64,000 nucleotides of DNA from Propionibacterium acidifaciens DSM 21887. GTDB taxonomy: Bacteria > Actinomycetota > Actinomycetes > Propionibacteriales > Propionibacteriaceae. The notes beneath the pieces are model-generated. The model worked only from the letters and a program-made list of their open reading frames with translations, ran no database searches and was not told the origin of the DNA. Location of the stretch: the NCBI RefSeq assembly GCF_000426605.1, contig NZ_AUFR01000006.1:62001-126000 (forward strand). Reading direction: 5' to 3'. Shown here in pieces: positions 10,201 through 19,731 of this stretch (its first letter is position 1; each line of letters opens with the position of its first letter). Made by a program: the position numbers and the translations under genes.

Positions 10201-13200
10201 CCGGTCACCGGGGACACCGACTTCTTCGCCGTCGGCGGCGACTCCCTCGACGCCACGAGGGTCTGCGCGCGGCTGCGCGCAGACGGCTACGGGGTCACCG
10301 TCGCGAGCCTGTTCACCAGGCCCCTGCTGCGCGACTTCGTCGCATGCTGCCGACGGAGCGCGGCACCGTCCGAGCCGTCCCCGGACGACGCGGCGCCGCT
10401 CGGCGGGGAGGCCTTCCCCCTGTCCCCGCTGCAGCGGGGCTACGCGCTCGGGATGGACGGCCTGCCCGGCACGGTACGGGCGCGCACCCAGTACGCGGTC
10501 GTCCTGGCCGGCGACGGCCCCATCGACGGCGCCGCATTCGCCGACGCCGTCACGGCGCTCGTCCACGACTGCGCCGCGCTGCGCTGCATGCGCGAGGGCG
10601 ACAGCATGCAGCGGGTGCGCGCCGACGCGCCCGTGCCCGTGCTCACCGCCAGTGGGCCCCTGCGCGAGGACCTCGAGCGCAGAAGGATCGGGGCCGGGCA
10701 CGTCATCGAGGTGGTGCTGCCGGACGGCACCGCCACGCGGTGCGAGGAGATCGGGCTCCTGGTCGACTACCTGTGCCTGGACGCCCCGAGCCTGTCCCTG
10801 CTGATCGGCGCGATCTCGGAGCGCCTCAGCGGCGGCCCGGGGCGCCTCGGGAGCTCCGCCGAGGACTTCGCCCGCTTCTGCACCCGGTTGGAGCGCGCCG
10901 CCCGGGACGACGGGTCATCGGCCGCCGGCCGCCGGCTCCCCGACGGGCCGGACGTGCCCGCCCCGGGACTGTCCGGGCAGGAGGTCGGCTTCACCAGCCT
11001 GCGCGCGGCGCTCCCCCGGGACTGCCTCGCCGCCCGGCGGGCCGCCGAGCAGCAGGTGACGCTGAGCGCCCAGGTGCTGGCCGAGCTGGGGGCCGCGCTC
11101 ACCGCCGCGAGCGGCCAGGAGTCGGCCACCATCACCCTGCCCATGCAGCACCGCCCCGATGACGCCCCGGAGACGGCGCTCGGCTGCTTCACCAGGCTCG
11201 GCCACTTCGTCTGCGGCCCCCGGCCGCAGCCCCGGGCCTCCCACCGGGCCATCGGCGAGGCGCTGTCGAGCACGAGGACCGGCGTGGAGGCCGGCGCGAC
11301 CGGGCGGCGCAGCGCGTTCGGGGTGGTGTTCACCTCCACCCTCGGTCTCGGGGCGAGCGGGCGGACCGGGCTCCGCCCGGTCTGGTCGCTCACGAGCACC
11401 CCCGGCGTCCTCATCGACTGCCAGCTCACCCAGGGCCCCGGAGGCGCCGAGGTGCGCTGGGACCACCCCCGCGACACGCTGGACGAGGACTGGCTGCGCG
11501 CCGCCTTCGAGGACTTCTGCGCCCGCATCGGCGCCCGCCCCGAGTCCTCGGGGCGCCACCCGCGCACCGGGCGGAGCTCGGTGCACCGGCTGCTGTCGGC
11601 CGCTCTCGAGCAGCTGGGGGACGTCGACTCGGCCGTCGTCGGGGCCTGGCGCCGGGCCACGGCGGGGCACGGCCCGGCGGACGCCCCACTGGACTGGCAA
11701 CCGCAGGACGCCCTGCTGCTGGCCGACTGCGCGGCCGGCCGCCGACCCGTCGAGGAGCTGCTGCGCAGCCCCAGGCTGTCACCGGTCGGGCTCATGCGCT
11801 CCCATCCCCGGACCGGCACCATCCTCCAGGGCCTCATCGGCGAGATCCGCGACGACGCCCGGTCGCGCAATCGACCGCTCGTCGTGGTCGAGCTGGGCGC
11901 GGTGGCCAAGCCCTCGGCCATGGCCGCCCTGCGCGAGCAGGGGGTCGACGTGCTGTGGGTGGTCGTCGAGCCCGACGATCTGCTGCGCGAGCAGGCGGCC
12001 CGGGAGGGCATCGACGCCGTCCGCCGGGTGCCGCCGCTCGTCGCCGACGTCGTCATCGGGCTGGGCGTGCTGCACCGCGACCGCCGTCTGCTGCACGAGC
12101 TGGCCCACGTGCGGCGCGGCCCCTCCAGCTGGGCCCTCATCGCCGAGCCCACCGAGCTCACCGCGCACGGGCTCGTCTCGGCCGGGCTGCTCGACCCGGG
12201 CCTGCTCGACGGCACGGCCCTGCACGACGGCTCGCACTGGTGGATGCGGCTCCAGCAGGCCGGCTGGTCGCCCCGCTCGGCGCGCGTGCTCGACGACGGG
12301 CTGCTCGTCGTCCGAGCCCGCGCCGGCGCCGACCGCGCCGACCCGCCCGGGACCGACGGCCCGGCCCCGCTCGGGGCCGCCACCGCCGAGCAGCCGCCGC
12401 GACCCGCTCAGGACGACGCCGGGTCGCCGGCCGCCCCTCGGCCCGGCTTCGAGAAGACGCATGCCGCGGCTCTGGCCGACGCCACCCGGCTGTGGCGCGA
12501 GAACCTGCCGCTCGGCGAGGACCCCGATCCGGGCACCGACTTCTTCGCGGCAGGCGGCGACTCCCTGCGCGCGACCCGTGTCGTCAGGGGGCTGCAGGCC
12601 CTCGGCTGGCGGCGGATCCGCATGGTGGACGTCTTCACCACGACCGATCTCGACGAGTTCGCCACCCGCATGGCCGAGAGCGGGCGCGAGGCCGCAGGCG
12701 GCGCCCCGGCCGGCCCCGACCCGACGTCCGCCGCGTACCCCCTCAACGCGGTGCAGCGCGCCTATCTGACCGGACGCGACCCCGAGCAGCTGCTCGGCGG
12801 CGTCGCCGCGCACTGCTACTTCGAGTACGAGGCCGAGCGCCTCGACCCGCACCGTCTGGAGACGGCGGTGGGCGCCCTCGTCGCCCGCCATCCCGCGTTG
12901 CGCACCGTCACGAGGAGCACCGGGAACGGGCCCGTCGCGACGGAGCTGCCGGCCGCCGACTGGCCGCTGGTCGAGTCCAGCGCCGATCCCCGGGACGAGA
13001 CCCTCGCCGAGGTGACCGATCCGTCGGCCCACGGCCCGCTGACTGTGCGCGTCCACGAGCACGGGGACGGAGCCACCATCGGCATCGGCATGGACAATCT
13101 GATGCTCGACGGCGCCTCGATGATGATGGCGCTGCAGCAGCTCGGGGAGCTCTACGCCGACCCGCCCGAGCACGTCGACCCGATGCCCGGTCCCGCCGCC

Positions 13201-16200
13201 TACCGGAGAGCGGCCGACCAGACGGACGGGCCCGAGATCCAGCGGCTCGACCGCCGGCTCGACAGGCTCCCCGCCGTGCCCCTCCTGCCCTCACGCGACC
13301 AGCTGCTGGGGCTGCGCAGCCCCTCCTTCGAGCGCGTCCGGGCCGAGCTCGACGGGCGGGACTGGCGAGCCGTCGTCGAGCGCGCCGCTGAGCTACGGGT
13401 CACGCCCGCGGCCATGACCCTGGCCGCGTACGCGGCCGAGCTGGCCGGGCTCAGCGGCCTGGACTCGGTGACGGTCAACGTCACCCGCTTCGACCGCGAT
13501 CCCGCCCTGGCCGGCATCGAGCAGGTGCTCGGCGACTTCACCAGTCTGAGGCTCATCCCCTGCCTGGACACGGGCGACCCGCTGCCCGAACTCGCCCGGC
13601 GCGTCCAGACCGAACTCGCCGATGCGGCGGACGACCCGGCCGCCGACACCACCGCCCTGCAGCGGCGCATCGTCGCCCGTACCGGCGACCCGACGGCGGC
13701 CATCCACCCGATCGTGTTCACCTGCGGCCTGGGCCTCGGCGCTGCCGGGGGGACGGACGTCCCCGACCCCCGCGAGCTCGGCTTCGCCAGCCTGCGCCAT
13801 GCGCGCTCCCAGACGCCCCAGGTCGTCCTCGACCTGCAGGTCTTCGCCGCCGACGACGGCCTGCACCTGAGCGCCGACCACGTCGTCCAGCTGGTCGAGC
13901 CCGCGCTGGCGCGCCGTCTCGTCGAGGGCGTCGCGAGGCGACTCGTCTCGCTCGTCGACGCCCGGCGCGGGCCCTCCCGGGCCCCGGCCGACGAGCTGAC
14001 CCGGACCGTCACCGAGGCCTGGCGCGCTGCCCTGGGCACCGAGCAGGTCGACCCGACCACCGGCTTCTTCGCGGCCGGGGGCGACTCCCTGCGCGCCACC
14101 CGCTGCATCCGCGAGCTCCACGACCGCGGCCTGGGACAGGCCGGCCTGCGCATGCTGCTGGCCAGTACCGATCTGGCCGGCTTCGTCGAGCTGCTGCGGC
14201 GGGCCGGCGCGGGCCAGGACGGCGGGCACCGGACCCCGCCACCGCTCCCGGACCGCGCGGATCGGCCCGTCACGCCCGATCCCGGGGAGGCCCGGGCGGC
14301 GGGCGCCGCCGGGGCGACGTCGTCCGAGCCCGCGGAGGGCACGCCGTTCCCCCTCACCGAGGTGCAGACCGCCTACCTGGTGGGCCGCACCGGCGCCTAC
14401 AGCGACGGCGGGCTGGGATGCACCGGCTACGTCGAGTTCGATCTCGACCTCGCGGGACTGGGCATCGGCGATCTGCGCGACCAGGGCGAGCGAGCCGCCG
14501 TGATGGACCGGCTCACGCAGGCCTGGGACCGGGTCTGCGCCGCCCATCCGATGCTCCGGGCCGTCATCGGCTCCGACGGCACGCAGTCGGTCCGCCCCGG
14601 CATGCAGGTCCCGATGCAGATCGAGCTCGACCCGGACGACGAGCGCGGCGAACGGCTGCGCCGCGAGCTGTCGGCCCGTCAGTACCAGATCGACTCCGAC
14701 CGTCCGATGATGGACATCGTCGCGCGCATCACCGACGAGGGCGTCGTCGTGCACCTGTCGATCGACCTGCTCATCACCGACTACACCGGAATCCGCTCGC
14801 TGCTGCACGATCTCGACCGCGCGCTGGACCACCCCGATGAGCGCATCGCCCCGCCCAGCCTGAGCTTCGCCGCCTACCAGAGGCTCCGCCAGGCCCGGGC
14901 GGCCACGAGCGGGGCCCGCGCAGAGCGCGAGCGCGACCTGGCCTGGTGGCGCGAGCGGATGACCCGGGCCCCCGAGCCGTTGCGCCTCGCCGCGCCCCTC
15001 GAGAGGCCCGAGGAGGGGGCCGTCAGCCGACGCCGCAGCCATCACCTGCCCGGGCCCGCCTGGGAGGCCTTCACCGCCGCCTGCACCGAGCACGCCCTGA
15101 CCCCCTCGTCGGTTCTGCTGGCGCTGCTGGGCGCCGTGGGCCGCCGCTACGGCTCCCAGGAGGAGTCGCTGGTCACCGTGACGGCCGTCCAGCGCGAGCA
15201 GCTGGCCCCCGACATGGCGCGCATCGTCGGCGACTTCACCACCGCGGTGCTCGCCCGGGTCCGATGCACGCATCACCTGCTCGAGGACGCACGGGCCACC
15301 CAGCAGGAGATCTTCGACGCCCTCGAGCACGGCTCGGTCTCGGGGCTGGAGGCATCCCGGATGATCGGGGCCCGGGACGGGGACGGGGCCCGGCGGGCAC
15401 GGACCGTTCCGGTCGTCTTCACCTCGACGGTCGGCGCCAGTCCGCTGCCCGGGCCCCGTCGGCTGCGGGTCCGCCCCGGCAGTGGCATCAGCGCGACGCC
15501 GCAGGTGCTCCTCGACGTGCAGATCACCCCGGCCGGCGACGGCGTCACCGTCGACTGGGACAGCCGGGTCGGCGGTTTCGACGAACGCCTTCTCGACGAG
15601 GCCTTCGCCGACTACTGCGCCGCCGTCGACGCGCTGTGCACCGGCGATCGGTGGCCCGACGGGCCGGCACTGCCGCAGCGGGCCCCGCGGCCGGTCGAAC
15701 GGGTCGGGCGCGGGTCCGCACGGCTGGAGGGCTCCGTCGTCCTGCAGGCCGACGCCGGCCCGGAGGCCGTGGCGCTCATCGACGGGTCGGAGCGCCTCAC
15801 CCGGGGCGAGCTCGTTCAGCGCGCCAACGCGCTCGCGACGAGCCTGCTCCACGGGGGCCTCGGCGTCGGCTCGCCGGTCATGGTGCGGCTCGGGCCCGGC
15901 GCCGGGCAGATCGTCGCCGAGCTGGGCGTCCTGCTGGCCGGCGGCTGCTTCGTCCCGATCGACCCGCAGTGGCCGCCGGCCCGGACCGCCGAGATCAGTG
16001 CCGCGCTCGCCAGCGCCTGGGGGGCCGCCCCGCTCGTCGTGGACGACGACGCCGTCCAGGCCGCCTGCAGCCCGCAGGCCCCGCCCGCCGCCGGGGCCCC
16101 GTCCGCCGTGGACGCGGGCCCCGAGGAGACCGCCTACGTCATCTTCACCTCCGGCTCCACCGGCACGCCCAAGGGCGTGGCGATCAGCCACGAGCAGGCG

Positions 16201-19200
16201 CTCACCACGCTCTCCGACATCGCGGGACGACTGCGTCTGGGGCCCCGCGACCGCGTCCTGGCCGTGTCCCGGCACAGCTTCGACCTGTCGGTCTTCAACG
16301 TGTTCGGCGTCCTGGGCGCCGGCGGGGCGATCGTCGTGCCGCGCTGCGGACAGTCGGCCGACCCGCAGGTCTGGGCCGAGGAGATCGCGACGAACTCGGT
16401 GACCCTGTGGAACTCCGTCCCGGCCCAGCTCACGATGCTCCTGGACGAGGCCGGGGCCGCCCCGTCCAACCCGCTGGGCAGCATCCGGGCCGCCCTCGTC
16501 TCGGGCGACTGGATCCCCGTCGACCAGCCCGCACGGCTGTGGTCGCTGGTTCCGGGAGCGCGCTTCCTGGCCCTCGGCGGCGCCACCGAGGCGTCCATCT
16601 GGTCGAATCTGCACGAGGTGGCCCCTGGCGAGCACCACGAGCGGTCCATCCCCTACGGACGGGCTCTGAGCAACCAGGGCCTGTGGGTGCTCAACCCCGA
16701 CGACGAGCCGACGGGCGTCACCCAGCCCGGAGAGATCGTACTGGCCGGGGACGGCGTGGGGAGGGGCTACATCGGCGTCCCCGCGACGGCGGACGGCGCC
16801 TTCTTCACCCACCCGGTCGCCGGCGAGCGCTGTTATCGCACCGGCGACCGCGGACGCCTGCTGCCCGACGGCGAAGTCGAATTCCTGGGACGGCTGGACG
16901 AGGGGCAGGTCAAGCTCAACGGGCACCGCATCGAGCTGGGCGAGGTCGAGCGTGCGCTGCGGCTCGTCCCGGGCGTGTCCGATGCGCTCGCGGCGGTCGC
17001 CGGGGACGAGGACCGGCAGGGCCGCTTCCTGGTGGGCGCCGTCGTGGCCGAGAGCCGGGCCGATGAGTCGGACCGGCTCGTCGGACGGGCGCTGGCCGCC
17101 TCGCACGAGGCGGCGCGGATCGACGAGCAGGCCCTTCGTCGGCTGGCGGCGCTCGTCAACGACACCGTCCACGCCGTGATGGCCCACCACCTGGCGAGGG
17201 CCTGTCACGGTCCGGCCACGGTCGAGCGGATCGCCGACGCGCTGGGGGCCTCGGGCCGGATCGACCTGCTGCGCCGCTGGGTCGCCAGCCTGACCGGGGC
17301 CGGGCTGGCCAGCACCGCCCCGGACGGGACCGTCTCGTTCGGCCCGACCAGGCCGCTGGAGAGCATCTGGCCCCAATGGGACGAGGTGGAACGACTGGGC
17401 CGCGAGCAGCACTACGGCGAGAAGATGCTGGACTACGTCGGGCAGTGCCTGCGCCGGATGCCCGGACTGCTCAACGGCAGCGTCGACGCCCTGTCGCTGT
17501 TCTTCCCGCAGGGGCGCACCGATGTGGCCGCCGACTCCTACCAGGGCAATCTGGTCAGCACCTATCTCAACGGCCAGTGCTGCGCCGCGATCGCCGCCAT
17601 GGCGGACCGCGCCGTCCGGGACGGCCGGGCACTGCGCATCCTCGAGATCGGCGCCGGCGTCGGCGGGACGACGGCGCCGGTGGTCGAGGCGCTCGGCGGG
17701 CGGCCCTACGAGTACCTCTTCACCGACCTGTCCGAGTTCTTCCTGCACGACGCCCGACGCCGCTGGCCGCAGCTGCGCACCGCGATCCTCGACATCAACG
17801 ATCCTCGGCAGATCGACGCCCTCGGCAAGGACTTCGGCAAGGACTTCGACGTGGTGCTGTCGGCCAACACGCTGCACAACGCCGTCGACATCCCCGCCTC
17901 GCTGCGCGCGCTGCACGAGCTGCTGCGCCCGGACGGGGCGATGGTGGTCATCGAGTCCACCGCGCCCCTGCCGGCGCTCATGGCGTCGATGGAGTTCAAG
18001 TTCAAGGCCGGCCCCTCGCAGATCCACGACGAGCGCCGCCTCACCGGGTCTCCGTTCCTGACCCGCGACCAGTGGGAGCGGGTGCTGGGCGAGATCTTCG
18101 CGGGCGTCCACTCCTACCCGCCACGGGGTCACGGCCTCGAGGCGGGCGCGCAGAGCATGTTCTGGGCAGGCGTCCACCGGACCGGGCTCGATCTGGAGGC
18201 GGTGAGCGCCGGCGCGGCCGAGCGCCTGCCCGCCTCGATGCGACCCCGCCGGCTCGTGGAACTGCCCGGGATCCCCCTCACCGCCAACGGCAAGCGCGAC
18301 CGCAGGGCCGTCGCGGGGCTGGCGACGGGGCCGGGCACGAGAGCCCCGGATGGGCCGACGACCGCCGCGCAGGCGACGACCGCCCTCCCGGCGCCGGGGA
18401 ACCCGCCGTCCGCGGCGCCCGACGCGCCCGTCGCACCGTCGCCGACCCAGGACGTGACGGCCGATCCGTCGGAACGGATCAGGATGGTCTGGCGGGAGGT
18501 CCTCAACCTCGACCCGTCGAGCGCGATCGCCGAGGACTCCGACTTCTTCGCCCTCGGCGGCGACTCACTGCTCCTCGCACGCGCCGTCGGCCAGGTCCGC
18601 AGGGCCCTGACCGATCCCGAGACGACCACCTGGGACCACGTGCTGCGCACGGTCGTCGACGATCCCACGCCGCGCGGCTTCCTGAGAGCCGTCACCGCCT
18701 CCGGTCCCGGCCCCCGGCTCCCGGCGACGCCCGGACCCGCCGTCGGGCAGGAGCGGCCGAGCGCGCCGGTCACCACGCCGGTCGACGGCCGGGGGCGGCC
18801 GAGCACGCCGACGGGCCCGACGGTCACCACGCTGGTCGACGGCCGGGGGCGGCAGGCCCGCGGGCGGCCCGTGCTGGTCCTCGTCCATGACGGCTCGGGC
18901 GGGCTGGGCCCCTACGAGGATCTGGTCGAGCAGCTGCGCGCCGACGGGAGCCACGAGGCGATCGGCCTGAGTCGCTCCACCGACGACGGCTATCTGCGGA
19001 CCCCGCCCGAGCGGCTCTTCGGCGAGCTCGCGGACCGCTACGCCGCCGAGATCGCCGCCCGGGGCGACCGGCCGGTGCACCTGGTCGGCTACTGCATGGG
19101 CGGTCTTCTCGCCACCGGCACGGCCTCCCGGCTGCTCGCCCGGGGACTCGACGCATCGGTCACCGTCATCAGCTCCTACCGGATGCCGTTCACCGTCGGC

Positions 19201-19731
19201 AGCGAGCTGCTCATGGACTTCGCCCTGGCCAGGCTGCTCCACCGCGAGCCGGCGCAGGCCGGCATCGTCCTGGCCGAGGACGAGCTGGGCAGGGCCCTGA
19301 CCGCCGCCCGCGAGGCCGGCAACGAGGTCATCACCGACGAGCTGCTCGCCCGCCACGGGGACCCCTCGCTGCGCGAGGCCCTGGCCCGCGCCCCGCGCAC
19401 GGTCGACGAGCGGCTGGCCCTGCTGGCCGCGGACTCGGACGGCCAGTGGTCGACCGATTCGCTGAGGGGCGCCCGGCAGGTCTTCGCCCAGTCGATGGCG
19501 GCCGTCGCGGCCTGGGACGAGCCGGCCTTCCTCGGCCGGATGCAGTTCATCCGCCAGCGCGGGCGCATCGGCTTCCTGCCCGGACTGGGCGCCGACATGA
19601 CCCGGTTCTGGCAGGAGCAGTGCCTCGGCGAGCTGCGCATCGACGAGGTCGAGGGCAATCACTTCGACTGCCTGAGCGGCCCGCGCGCCGCGCGCATCGC
19701 CCGGCTGGTCATCGAGGAGAGCGGTTCATGA
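7249..19731 (+). CDS. Nonribosomal peptide synthetase, yersiniabactin/pyochelin type (Cy-A-PCP-Cy-PCP-Cy-PCP-Cy-A(MT)-PCP-TE)
   Basis: A 4160-residue synthetase. Domains by residue: cyclization-like Cy1 29-455, with SxxxxD at 157-162 instead of DxxxxD; A1 456-965, with 'TSGSTGEPKG' near 602 and 'GGATEGGIWSN' near 742, a pattern typical of Cys-activating domains; PCP1 (Ser999); Cy2 (D1173/D1178/S1181); a methyltransferase-like region about 1440-1705 without a glycine-rich SAM loop; PCP2 (Ser1772); Cy3 (D1949/D1954/S1957); PCP3 (Ser2280); Cy4 (D2506/D2511); A2 2815-3690 with an embedded methyltransferase ('ILEIGAGVGG', about 3464); PCP4 (Ser3773); thioesterase, nucleophile Cys3949 in 'GYCMGG', His4138. 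Start: ATG 7249, with GAGGAG 8 bases upstream; an in-frame ATG at 7177 lies inside the promoter. Modules 2 and 3 lack A domains, so A1 or A2 probably loads them. Expected product: an azoline-rich metallophore, starter unknown. Confidence 0.93.
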   Translation: MTGSTMHDDTLGAPSDGRTTETSASPRSLPLAPIQRAYTIGRATDQPLGGVDCLSYFEFVGGSIDTAALQTRVDRLRRHPALRASMDLSAGLLRENDLTAPTVVVHDATASQQKADRVRRRVRDRLNRSVLDVEHGQAWAVEVTRAPHESIIHIVISLAVTDIHGVIRMIEELANDEELPRIGFAELGEKLAPPRKRRLHAVEEDSGPLPEPPDLCVAYDSVPGTRITRHRRRLDREHWERFGRLAARLGTSKPVLLLTLYETMLARWSTTDEFIVSLPGLDVRRSRGQIADRTRVHAIRAAVDPGRDLDEATTAVAGELRRRLLSGTSALDELREARAHGHSGMSPFVFTYNAEAPIFSPAVTRVLGRQEVTRSSTPQVALDAQVIQFDSDGVEISFDVRDGALRAGDRAGALMLDSFYESIVRVAELDPQRPWPSLDELVRLPAELEARREALNSTDPLPGRRLHELFMRHVEEEPRAMALLWHDDGGAHEMSYGRLDEAARRIAHRLAPVTRPGELVGISLPKGPEQVMAVLGALYSGCAYLPLSVELPPARRRAIVSSARLGVTIDRGLVEAAMRADAPAGDPVRPTGPDDSAYAIYTSGSTGEPKGVLMSHAAAANTVQDVAGRLALGPRDRVLGVSSLDFDLSVFDIFGPLSTGGALVCIDEDERRDAFAWLRLVAEHRVTIWNSAPALAEMLCAAAGPDERLPLRACLCSGDWIDPGLGERMAGIAPGCVLAAMGGATEGGIWSNLHLVTGPDDLSRDWRAVPYGQPLRGQAYRVADRHGRDCPPGVAGELWIGGASLATGYLNRPELTAERFPTLDGRRWYRTGDLGMWDEDLLLHFLGRRDSQVKIRGHRIELGDVEQHLRSIDGVREAVVVPTADRTALIGLISPAGGHPVDPDRIVEALAERLPSFMLPRRIRTIDRMPLSANGKIDRGRAAAIALDDRERVGSPAPSGDSSAPPEDDDARRIGAAWSRVLGVPVTGDTDFFAVGGDSLDATRVCARLRADGYGVTVASLFTRPLLRDFVACCRRSAAPSEPSPDDAAPLGGEAFPLSPLQRGYALGMDGLPGTVRARTQYAVVLAGDGPIDGAAFADAVTALVHDCAALRCMREGDSMQRVRADAPVPVLTASGPLREDLERRRIGAGHVIEVVLPDGTATRCEEIGLLVDYLCLDAPSLSLLIGAISERLSGGPGRLGSSAEDFARFCTRLERAARDDGSSAAGRRLPDGPDVPAPGLSGQEVGFTSLRAALPRDCLAARRAAEQQVTLSAQVLAELGAALTAASGQESATITLPMQHRPDDAPETALGCFTRLGHFVCGPRPQPRASHRAIGEALSSTRTGVEAGATGRRSAFGVVFTSTLGLGASGRTGLRPVWSLTSTPGVLIDCQLTQGPGGAEVRWDHPRDTLDEDWLRAAFEDFCARIGARPESSGRHPRTGRSSVHRLLSAALEQLGDVDSAVVGAWRRATAGHGPADAPLDWQPQDALLLADCAAGRRPVEELLRSPRLSPVGLMRSHPRTGTILQGLIGEIRDDARSRNRPLVVVELGAVAKPSAMAALREQGVDVLWVVVEPDDLLREQAAREGIDAVRRVPPLVADVVIGLGVLHRDRRLLHELAHVRRGPSSWALIAEPTELTAHGLVSAGLLDPGLLDGTALHDGSHWWMRLQQAGWSPRSARVLDDGLLVVRARAGADRADPPGTDGPAPLGAATAEQPPRPAQDDAGSPAAPRPGFEKTHAAALADATRLWRENLPLGEDPDPGTDFFAAGGDSLRATRVVRGLQALGWRRIRMVDVFTTTDLDEFATRMAESGREAAGGAPAGPDPTSAAYPLNAVQRAYLTGRDPEQLLGGVAAHCYFEYEAERLDPHRLETAVGALVARHPALRTVTRSTGNGPVATELPAADWPLVESSADPRDETLAEVTDPSAHGPLTVRVHEHGDGATIGIGMDNLMLDGASMMMALQQLGELYADPPEHVDPMPGPAAYRRAADQTDGPEIQRLDRRLDRLPAVPLLPSRDQLLGLRSPSFERVRAELDGRDWRAVVERAAELRVTPAAMTLAAYAAELAGLSGLDSVTVNVTRFDRDPALAGIEQVLGDFTSLRLIPCLDTGDPLPELARRVQTELADAADDPAADTTALQRRIVARTGDPTAAIHPIVFTCGLGLGAAGGTDVPDPRELGFASLRHARSQTPQVVLDLQVFAADDGLHLSADHVVQLVEPALARRLVEGVARRLVSLVDARRGPSRAPADELTRTVTEAWRAALGTEQVDPTTGFFAAGGDSLRATRCIRELHDRGLGQAGLRMLLASTDLAGFVELLRRAGAGQDGGHRTPPPLPDRADRPVTPDPGEARAAGAAGATSSEPAEGTPFPLTEVQTAYLVGRTGAYSDGGLGCTGYVEFDLDLAGLGIGDLRDQGERAAVMDRLTQAWDRVCAAHPMLRAVIGSDGTQSVRPGMQVPMQIELDPDDERGERLRRELSARQYQIDSDRPMMDIVARITDEGVVVHLSIDLLITDYTGIRSLLHDLDRALDHPDERIAPPSLSFAAYQRLRQARAATSGARAERERDLAWWRERMTRAPEPLRLAAPLERPEEGAVSRRRSHHLPGPAWEAFTAACTEHALTPSSVLLALLGAVGRRYGSQEESLVTVTAVQREQLAPDMARIVGDFTTAVLARVRCTHHLLEDARATQQEIFDALEHGSVSGLEASRMIGARDGDGARRARTVPVVFTSTVGASPLPGPRRLRVRPGSGISATPQVLLDVQITPAGDGVTVDWDSRVGGFDERLLDEAFADYCAAVDALCTGDRWPDGPALPQRAPRPVERVGRGSARLEGSVVLQADAGPEAVALIDGSERLTRGELVQRANALATSLLHGGLGVGSPVMVRLGPGAGQIVAELGVLLAGGCFVPIDPQWPPARTAEISAALASAWGAAPLVVDDDAVQAACSPQAPPAAGAPSAVDAGPEETAYVIFTSGSTGTPKGVAISHEQALTTLSDIAGRLRLGPRDRVLAVSRHSFDLSVFNVFGVLGAGGAIVVPRCGQSADPQVWAEEIATNSVTLWNSVPAQLTMLLDEAGAAPSNPLGSIRAALVSGDWIPVDQPARLWSLVPGARFLALGGATEASIWSNLHEVAPGEHHERSIPYGRALSNQGLWVLNPDDEPTGVTQPGEIVLAGDGVGRGYIGVPATADGAFFTHPVAGERCYRTGDRGRLLPDGEVEFLGRLDEGQVKLNGHRIELGEVERALRLVPGVSDALAAVAGDEDRQGRFLVGAVVAESRADESDRLVGRALAASHEAARIDEQALRRLAALVNDTVHAVMAHHLARACHGPATVERIADALGASGRIDLLRRWVASLTGAGLASTAPDGTVSFGPTRPLESIWPQWDEVERLGREQHYGEKMLDYVGQCLRRMPGLLNGSVDALSLFFPQGRTDVAADSYQGNLVSTYLNGQCCAAIAAMADRAVRDGRALRILEIGAGVGGTTAPVVEALGGRPYEYLFTDLSEFFLHDARRRWPQLRTAILDINDPRQIDALGKDFGKDFDVVLSANTLHNAVDIPASLRALHELLRPDGAMVVIESTAPLPALMASMEFKFKAGPSQIHDERRLTGSPFLTRDQWERVLGEIFAGVHSYPPRGHGLEAGAQSMFWAGVHRTGLDLEAVSAGAAERLPASMRPRRLVELPGIPLTANGKRDRRAVAGLATGPGTRAPDGPTTAAQATTALPAPGNPPSAAPDAPVAPSPTQDVTADPSERIRMVWREVLNLDPSSAIAEDSDFFALGGDSLLLARAVGQVRRALTDPETTTWDHVLRTVVDDPTPRGFLRAVTASGPGPRLPATPGPAVGQERPSAPVTTPVDGRGRPSTPTGPTVTTLVDGRGRQARGRPVLVLVHDGSGGLGPYEDLVEQLRADGSHEAIGLSRSTDDGYLRTPPERLFGELADRYAAEIAARGDRPVHLVGYCMGGLLATGTASRLLARGLDASVTVISSYRMPFTVGSELLMDFALARLLHREPAQAGIVLAEDELGRALTAAREAGNEVITDELLARHGDPSLREALARAPRTVDERLALLAADSDGQWSTDSLRGARQVFAQSMAAVAAWDEPAFLGRMQFIRQRGRIGFLPGLGADMTRFWQEQCLGELRIDEVEGNHFDCLSGPRAARIARLVIEESGS
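18768..18852 (+). repeat. In-frame 31-bp direct repeat in the PCP-TE linker of the NRPS
   Basis: Two 31-base copies (18768-18798 and 18822-18852) differ at one base and are offset by 54 bases, so the reading frame is kept and the linker reads twice as 'VTTPVDGRGR'/'VTTLVDGRGR'. It lies between the last carrier domain and the thioesterase, a region that tolerates length changes. Confidence 0.8.

Noticed and set aside
7696-10701. A 1001-codon open frame antisense to the first NRPS module
   Set aside because: Same reason: no motif, biased composition, opposite a well-supported gene.
13393-18177. A 1594-codon open frame antisense to the NRPS
   Set aside because: Arg/Gly/His/Pro-biased with no domain; the plus strand codes for continuous NRPS domains over the same interval.
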